Made by a program: the position numbers and the translations under genes. A model generated the notes under the pieces. The model was not told where the DNA came from. It saw only the letters and a program-made list of their open reading frames with translations, and did no database searches. A DNA stretch of 7,088 nt from Planctomycetaceae bacterium (GTDB lineage Bacteria; Planctomycetota; Planctomycetia; Pirellulales; Thermoguttaceae), in contig JAITQJ010000009.1 in the NCBI GenBank assembly GCA_031288955.1, forward strand, positions 1 to 7,088. Reading direction: 5' to 3'. Positions 1 to 3,809 of this stretch are shown here, piece by piece (positions within the stretch are counted from its first letter, which is position 1; each line of letters opens with the position of its first letter).

Positions 1-114
1 GATACGTTGGCGGATGAAGTCGAACCGTTTATGCTCCGCAGCGAACTGCTGATACGCACTCCCAAGGGGCGGGTGTTAACGGAAAAAGGATACCAGCACC
101 TATCAGAACATTGA
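1..114 (+). CDS. ruvB: Holliday junction branch migration helicase RuvB, C-terminal end (partial)
   Basis: Frame 1 is open from the window edge to a TGA at 112-114 and gives the last 37 residues of a protein. They begin DTLADEVEPFMLRSELL and contain RTPKGR followed by a short tail ending in SEH. This matches the RuvB C-terminal winged-helix domain, in which an acidic DT-x-x-DxxEPF/Y segment is followed by the conserved RTPxGR motif (RTPRGR in E. coli). RuvB is the hexameric AAA+ motor that drives branch migration of RuvA-bound Holliday junctions in the cytoplasm. The AAA+ core and the start codon lie outside the window. No clear intrinsic terminator follows the stop. The identification rests on a short but characteristic stretch. 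Confidence 0.85.
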   Translation, partial: DTLADEVEPFMLRSELLIRTPKGRVLTEKGYQHLSEH

Positions 115-492
115 ACATAGAGCGTTGTCAGATTCTAGACCGCCCAGTCGCAGTTAGTGCCGCATACCACAATTATATTAAAGTCGTCGATATTGTAAAA
201 AACCTGTATCCCACGCATACCGCTTATACTTCCTATATTAACTCAAAATATAAGCCCCACCTAAAACACAAAATACGGGGTTATCTAACCGAATCAAAAC
301 TGCAAACTACTAGATGTTGGGTCCCCCGACATTTTTTGTCGTATTCTATGCAACTTTATGTTTTGCTTTGCCGAGCAAGCGTACGTAATTCTGGACGTTA
401 GAAATAGACCGAATGACTTCGGCAGAAAAATGCCCTGTGCGCTATTGGTGCGCACACATTAACCCCCCAAACCCATTGAAGGAGAAACGACA
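115..492. other. Intergenic region with several small dyads, no convincing gene
   Basis: This 378-base gap separates ruvB from the ATPase gene. A plus-strand frame is open from a TTG at 111 to 401, but its 96-residue product is rich in Tyr, Lys, His and Thr, has no recognisable motif and lacks a Shine-Dalgarno, so I do not call it. Visible dyads are GCTTATA (222-228) with TATAAGC (249-255); GGTTA-TC-TAACC (279-290); CGACA-TTTTT-TGTCG (327-341); and the stronger hairpin at 436-456. None is followed by a T-run that would make it a clear terminator. I could not identify a convincing -35/-10 or -24/-12 promoter. Confidence 0.6.
436..456 (+). promoter_or_regulatory. Hairpin in the leader of the ATPase gene
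   Basis: TGTGCGC (436-442) and GCGCACA (450-456) form a perfect 7-bp stem with a 7-base loop TATTGGT. It ends 22 bases before the Shine-Dalgarno (479-484) and is followed by CATTAAC and a C-run rather than a T-run. It is therefore more likely an mRNA leader element or a protein-binding dyad than a terminator. Its function is not known. Confidence 0.35.
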
Positions 493-2196
493 ATGACAAA
501 AATGACAAGAAAGAACACACCGGCAACGAAAGCACAAACACAAATTGCCGCCGAAGAGCAGCAATTCACGCTTTTTGAACACCTCCTGGAAATCAACAAA
601 AAGCACGCACTCATCTGCGGGGACCCCAACGGAGCGATTCTGGAAGCCGCGGGGACTCACATCGCCGCCGTCAGCGAAACGTTCGGCATTTCGCCGCTGC
701 AAGCCGTTCTCTTCGCCGACATTTTTGCCGTCTTCGACGGCGAAAATGTTGGGCTTGATGAGATTGCACGAAATATCAACTGTAAACCTATCGAATTCGC
801 CCAATACATCGACGAATTTGGGGAGTTAGAACACAAAAATCTCATCGAGAGGTTCACCCGCCGCGACCGGCTTAAATTCTATATTTCTTACGAAACGTTG
901 GCTGCTGTCAAAAAAGGAAAGCGTCCAGACAATCTCTGGGAACAACAATGTACTACACCGGTCGAATTCCTAGACCGCATCGAGACGTTGTATTCCCTTT
1001 GTAAGGAAGATGATGATTACTACCCATTATCGTTAAGACGGCTAAAATTCCTTCTCGAAAACAACCCGCAGTTGAAAATTGTCAAGCAAATCGGCGGTTA
1101 TGGTTTGTCCTGCGAGGATGCGTTCCATCTGCTCTGCTGCATATTTTTCACCGTTCAATTAGGCGAAGAAGAAATCAAACTCGACAACCTCATTACCCCT
1201 CACTACGGTTTTGGAAGACCTCCGGTACTTCTGCACAAATTCGAATCCGGTAATCATCCTTTGGTCGAGAAAGGTCTCGTCGAACCTGCCGGTAAAAACG
1301 GAATGATGCATCGGAAGCGTTTCCGTCTCACCGAAAAGGCGAAGAACGAATTTCTTGTTGAGTTTGAATTAAAACTCAATAAGGAATTTGATTTCCTTAC
1401 CGCAGCGGACAAGATAACGGCGAAGCAACTTTTCTATCCTGCGAAGACGGAGAAAAGCATCGGCGACCTTTCCCATCTTTTGCAAGAAGAGCATTTTAAC
1501 CGTGTCTGCCAAAACCTGAAAGACAAAGGAATGCGAACCGGCTTTGCCTGTTTGTTCTCCGGCGGTCCCGGCACCGGCAAGACCGAAACGGCGCGGCAAC
1601 TTGCCAGACGCACTGGTCGGAACATTATGCAGATAGAGATTTCAGAAACAAAAAGTTGCTGGTTCGGTGAAAGCGAAAAGCGGATTGAAGATATTTTCAG
1701 CCGCTATCGAACGGTACGGAAAAGCAGCGGCATTGCGCCGATTCTCCTGTTCAACGAGGCAGATGCGGTCATCAGCAAACGGATGGAATTGAGTAAAGGT
1801 TCCAACGTCCGTCAAACGGAAAATGCGATTCAGAATATCCTCTTGCAGGAGATAGAAAACCTTGACGGGATTCTGATTGCGACGACGAATTTGACACAAA
1901 ATATGGACCAAGCATTTGAACGCCGTTTTTTGTACAAAATCGAGTTTGAAAATCCAACGCTGGATGCCCGAAAGTCCATTTGGCAGACGTTGATACCGGA
2001 ACTTTCTGAAGAAGATATTGACACACTGGCAGCCGGATTTGATTTTTCCGGCGGGCAGATTGAAAATATCTCACGGCGGCGAACCATCTGGTCGGTACTT
2101 CACGGGGAGGCTCCGCCGTTGGATGAACTGATTTCCTATTGCAGGGAAGAATCCGCCGGCAGTACCAAACCCAAACGCATCGGCTTTACCGTTTGA
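493..2196 (+). CDS. AAA+ ATPase with winged-helix-like N-terminal region
   Basis: The 567-residue protein starts at ATG 493, 8 bases after a strong AAGGAG (479-484). The C-terminal third is a complete AAA+ module: Walker A GGPGTGKT at residues 357-364, Walker B ILLFNEAD at 417-424, sensor 1 ATTN at 463-466, a probable arginine finger in ERRF at 476-479, and a sensor-2-like helix beginning GGQIENISRR at 521. The Walker B aspartate is replaced by Asn (N421), while the catalytic Glu (E422) is kept. As I recall, related AAA+ proteins, notably from Bacteroidetes, share LFNEAD. Residues about 60-140 and 200-290 look like two winged-helix-type folds (LQAVLFADIF..., then HPLVEKGLVEPAG...RFRLTEKA), suggesting DNA or partner binding. 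No signal peptide or membrane segment is seen, so it is probably cytoplasmic. It has no co-directional partner downstream. The AAA+ assignment is secure; substrate and process are unknown. Confidence 0.92.
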   Translation: MTKMTRKNTPATKAQTQIAAEEQQFTLFEHLLEINKKHALICGDPNGAILEAAGTHIAAVSETFGISPLQAVLFADIFAVFDGENVGLDEIARNINCKPIEFAQYIDEFGELEHKNLIERFTRRDRLKFYISYETLAAVKKGKRPDNLWEQQCTTPVEFLDRIETLYSLCKEDDDYYPLSLRRLKFLLENNPQLKIVKQIGGYGLSCEDAFHLLCCIFFTVQLGEEEIKLDNLITPHYGFGRPPVLLHKFESGNHPLVEKGLVEPAGKNGMMHRKRFRLTEKAKNEFLVEFELKLNKEFDFLTAADKITAKQLFYPAKTEKSIGDLSHLLQEEHFNRVCQNLKDKGMRTGFACLFSGGPGTGKTETARQLARRTGRNIMQIEISETKSCWFGESEKRIEDIFSRYRTVRKSSGIAPILLFNEADAVISKRMELSKGSNVRQTENAIQNILLQEIENLDGILIATTNLTQNMDQAFERRFLYKIEFENPTLDARKSIWQTLIPELSEEDIDTLAAGFDFSGGQIENISRRRTIWSVLHGEAPPLDELISYCREESAGSTKPKRIGFTV

Positions 2197-2225
2197 GTTG
2201 AAGTTGCAAAGACCGCTTTATTTTA

Positions 2226-2315
2226 ATGGAAAATTGAAAATGGACAATGGAAAATTAAGGCACGTTCAAAACCGTTCTCCCTAATTTTCCATTCTCCATT
2301 CTTAATTCTTTTCAA
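2226..2315. repeat. Heptamer tandem repeat pair forming a long hairpin (ATGGAAA type)
   Basis: The left arm is five in-phase heptamers at 2226-2260: ATGGAAA, ATTGAAA, ATGGACA, ATGGAAA, ATTAAGG. The right arm at 2281-2315 is again in heptamers, including TCCATTC twice, and is the reverse complement of the left. Bases 2239-2257 pair with 2282-2300 over 19 positions with one mismatch, and pairing continues with interruptions to about 2232/2307. The 24-base loop is not repetitive. The block begins about 30 bases after the ATPase stop, so it could act as an AT-rich transcription terminator between convergent genes. Small in-phase repeats of this kind resemble the short tandemly repeated repetitive sequences described in cyanobacteria and other bacteria. 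Confidence 0.75.
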
Positions 2316-2318
2316 CCC

Positions 2319-2336
2319 CGAAAGGCACGAAAAGCA
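2319..2336 (+). repeat. Two tandem nonamers CGAAAGGCA / CGAAAAGCA
   Basis: CGAAAGGCA (2319-2327) is followed directly by CGAAAAGCA (2328-2336), one base different. The pair sits exactly between the two heptamer blocks, and its last base is shared with the first AATGAAT unit. The sequence resembles the dispersed 'CGAAAGACG/CGAAAGGCA' simple repeats found between genes in several bacterial groups. A related stretch occurs at 3725-3757. Confidence 0.5.
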
Positions 2337-2462
2337 ATGAATAATGCAAAATGCAAAATGCAAAATGAATAATGAATAATGAAGACACTGGTTAATGCCA
2401 TTGCGGTATCCGTTTTCTCTCATTATTCATTATTCATTATTCATTCTTAACTATTCATTATT
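2336..2462. repeat. Heptamer tandem repeat pair forming a long hairpin (AATGAAT type)
   Basis: The left arm (2336-2384) is seven consecutive heptamers: AATGAAT, AATGCAA three times, AATGAAT twice, AATGAAG. The right arm (2421-2462) is six heptamers of the reverse complement: CATTATT three times, CATTCTT, AACTATT, CATTATT. Bases 2364-2382 pair perfectly with 2420-2438 (19 bp) around a 37-base loop (2383-2419). Because the arms are periodic, other registers shifted by 7 bases are possible. The last heptamer (2456-2462) overlaps the stop codon of the PEP-CTERM gene on the minus strand. No protein is encoded here; the frames through it give low-complexity peptides. Confidence 0.8.
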
Positions 2463-3471
2463 TCTTCCGTCTTGCAAGTCCGAGACCTGCAATGCCCAAT
2501 CCGAGAATCAGCATCGTTGCCGGTTCAGGCGTTTCCGCCGCCGCTAACGCAGCATCGTAGTAAATGCTGTCAGGATTCAACACGCTGTACTCCCAAGTCG
2601 CCGCCTGCAGCGTTCCGACCTGAACGCTGAAAAAGTTGAAATTATCGCTCTTGAGATTGACGCTTCCCAAGTTGAACGTCAACGCTGAACCTACGGTTGT
2701 CGAGAAAACAGTAGCGTCAATGGCGAAAAAATTCAGTTCGCCGAATACCAACGACGACACATCAAACGTGTCATTGCCGAAACCGGTTGTTCCGCCCGTA
2801 AGAGACATCACGTCGGACGTAACTCCGCGTAAATCAACGGCAAACCAAGTCAACGGCTGCTCTTCAAAATAGCCAGCAATGTTCCGTGACTTTGTCGTTG
2901 TTGACGAAATCGGACTGCCGCCGAACGATACGGTTGTTCCCGTCGTGGAACCGGCAGCACGTTGCGTCAGCGTCAATTTAACGCTGCTCATCGAACCGCT
3001 GAACTTTTTCCAACTTTCAGAATTACGTCCGCCGGCACCGTTGAGAACGTGTTCTCCCGTACCGCCTGCGTACGAGTTCCAAATCCGGTCATCACCCCAG
3101 CCGGCAACGATGAACCCATTTCCGCCGTTGCTGCGCCCTTTAGCGGGGTCTGCCGCATAACTGTTCGGCAGGATGCGGTCACGGGTCGTCCCGTTGTTTG
3201 CCAGTTGCGAATAGAGGTCATCGCGGCTTCCATCCGATGTACCGGAGTTGGTAGAACGCATCCAGCCAACTTCGATAGAACGTGCCAGCATTACCTCTTG
3301 ACCGGTTTGCTGGTAGTAGTACGAGAGGAAATCTCTTTCGCTCATCGCAGTCAGCACATCGGCTTTTGCCGAAACGGCGGTGAACGACAGAAGTGCGGCA
3401 AAGAGCGTACAAGCAACGCATCCAGCCCTCCTCTTTTGGGTTACCCAATTTAACATTGTGAACTTCGGCAT
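2458..3471 (-). CDS. PEP-CTERM sorting domain-containing exported protein
   Basis: The 337-residue protein carries both marks of the exosortase sorting pathway. The N-terminus has basic residues (QKRR), a hydrophobic core and a likely signal peptidase site after SAKA (residue 37). The C-terminus starts with PEPATM at 315, continues through a Gly/Leu/Ile-rich membrane segment (LILGLGIAGLGLA) and ends in a basic RRKK tail. Exosortases recognise this signature and process or anchor such proteins at the cell surface or in matrix. The body is rich in Gly, Ser, Thr and Asn with aromatic-containing beta-like stretches; the only cysteines (C18, C21) are in the signal peptide, so the mature chain has none. 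No enzymatic domain is recognised, so it is probably structural. ATG 3471 is chosen because an AAGGAG lies 7 bases upstream. A sigma-54 promoter lies about 65 bases upstream. The stop is TAA directly followed by TGA, both within repeat sequence. The exosortase is not in this window. Confidence 0.9.
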   Translation of the reverse strand: MPKFTMLNWVTQKRRAGCVACTLFAALLSFTAVSAKADVLTAMSERDFLSYYYQQTGQEVMLARSIEVGWMRSTNSGTSDGSRDDLYSQLANNGTTRDRILPNSYAADPAKGRSNGGNGFIVAGWGDDRIWNSYAGGTGEHVLNGAGGRNSESWKKFSGSMSSVKLTLTQRAAGSTTGTTVSFGGSPISSTTTKSRNIAGYFEEQPLTWFAVDLRGVTSDVMSLTGGTTGFGNDTFDVSSLVFGELNFFAIDATVFSTTVGSALTFNLGSVNLKSDNFNFFSVQVGTLQAATWEYSVLNPDSIYYDAALAAAETPEPATMLILGLGIAGLGLARRKK

Positions 3472-3477
3472 AACTTT

Positions 3478-3484
3478 TCTCCTT
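3478..3484 (-). promoter_or_regulatory. Shine-Dalgarno of the PEP-CTERM gene
   Basis: On the minus strand AAGGAGA reads from 3484 to 3478, with AAGGAG ending 7 bases before ATG 3471. This fixes the start at the first Met rather than the second (codon 6). It is one of only two strong ribosome binding sites in the window; the other precedes the ATPase gene. Confidence 0.8.
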
Positions 3485-3536
3485 ATGTTAGGATTGTTTT
3501 TGCGGAAAGCGCACGTAATTACTGTATGAACTAATA

Positions 3537-3553
3537 TGCAATGAGTGTGCCAA
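3537..3553 (-). promoter_or_regulatory. Sigma-54 (RpoN) -24/-12 promoter of the PEP-CTERM gene
   Basis: Reading the minus strand from 3553, the sequence is TTGGCAC-ACTCA-TTGCA. It matches the sigma-54 consensus TGGCAC-N5-TTGC(A/T) at every defining position, with GG (3551-3550) and GC (3539-3538) correctly spaced. Transcription should begin near 3526, giving a leader of about 55 bases before ATG 3471. Sigma-54 promoters need an ATP-driven enhancer-binding activator. PEP-CTERM/exosortase systems are known to be associated with the PrsK/PrsR two-component pair, in which PrsR is such an activator. No activator gene is present here. Confidence 0.82.
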
Positions 3554-3562
3554 ATTTGAGAA

Positions 3563-3583
3563 ATAGGAGATAAATTTTCCTAT
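3563..3583. repeat. Inverted repeat just upstream of the sigma-54 promoter
   Basis: ATAGGA (3563-3568) and TCCTAT (3578-3583) are perfect inverted 6-mers around a 9-base AT-rich spacer. The dyad lies about 10 bases upstream of the -24 element, too close to be a typical enhancer site. It could be a site for a protein such as a repressor or IHF-like bender, or it could be chance. Confidence 0.35.
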
Positions 3584-3643
3584 GTCCTTTTATTTTTTAG
3601 AGTTATAAATAAAAAAAGTAGTAATTGTACAGTTTGTAAAACC

Positions 3644-3720
3644 GTTTATGTGATGCAAAAAGATACAAATTTCCAAAAACGGTGTATTTTCCTGCAAAAA
3701 GTGTATCATTTTGCAAGTAT
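3644..3720. promoter_or_regulatory. Degenerate direct repeats of about 19 bp, candidate upstream activator sites
   Basis: Two clear copies of GTGTAT-N5-TGCAA start at 3682 and 3701, exactly 19 bp apart. A weaker copy, GTTTAT-N4-TGCAA, starts at 3644, and a degenerate unit lies between at about 3662. Units are therefore 18 to 20 bp long, close to two helical turns, so bound proteins would lie on one face. TGCAAAAA occurs at 3654, 3693 and again at 3739, and inverted TTTTGCA at 3709; the latter gives a 7-bp dyad 3693-3699/3709-3715. The block lies about 90-170 bp upstream of the -24 element, the usual position for enhancer-binding protein sites. Assignment as an enhancer is inference. Confidence 0.42.
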
Positions 3721-3724
3721 GTTT

Positions 3725-3757
3725 TTAGCCGCGAAAGATGCAAAAAAGATAAAAAAC
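3725..3757 (+). repeat. Degenerate CGAAAGATG-type simple repeat
   Basis: The stretch reads GCCGCGAAAGATG followed by CAAAAAAGATAAAAAACC, an approximately 9 to 11-base period of (G)CGAAAGAT. It resembles the nonamers at 2319-2336 and the dispersed intergenic repeats of the same kind in other bacteria. It lies between the large exported-protein gene and the PEP-CTERM gene, just outside the block of 19-bp repeats. No intrinsic terminator for the upstream minus-strand gene could be identified with confidence in 3758-3809. Confidence 0.35.
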
Positions 3758-3809
3758 CGGCTTTGCACCTCGCGTGTACAAGAAAAAAATGCGACCGATT
3801 GTTCTTGTT

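Noticed and set aside
111..401. Open frame of 96 codons starting with TTG overlapping the ruvB stop
   Set aside because: There is no Shine-Dalgarno, no motif and an unusual Tyr/Lys/His/Thr-rich composition unlike the other proteins. It is best explained as chance openness in an intergenic region.
2200..2225. Possible rho-independent terminator directly after the ATPase stop (AAAG-ACCG-CTTT followed by T-rich bases)
   Set aside because: The stem is only 4 bp and would be unstable. The long heptamer hairpins just downstream are better candidates.
2223..2423. Minus-strand open frame of 66 codons through the repeat mosaic
   Set aside because: Its Ile/His/Phe/Cys-rich low-complexity product is what heptamer repeats yield when translated; it has no start signal.
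2226..2462. CRISPR array
   Set aside because: Units are 7 bases long, immediately adjacent and without unique spacers. There are no cas genes.
2988..3453. Antisense and shifted frames over the PEP-CTERM gene, including a 163-codon plus-strand frame
   Set aside because: The minus-strand frame has a signal peptide, PEP-CTERM tail, Shine-Dalgarno and promoter, so the others are shadows.
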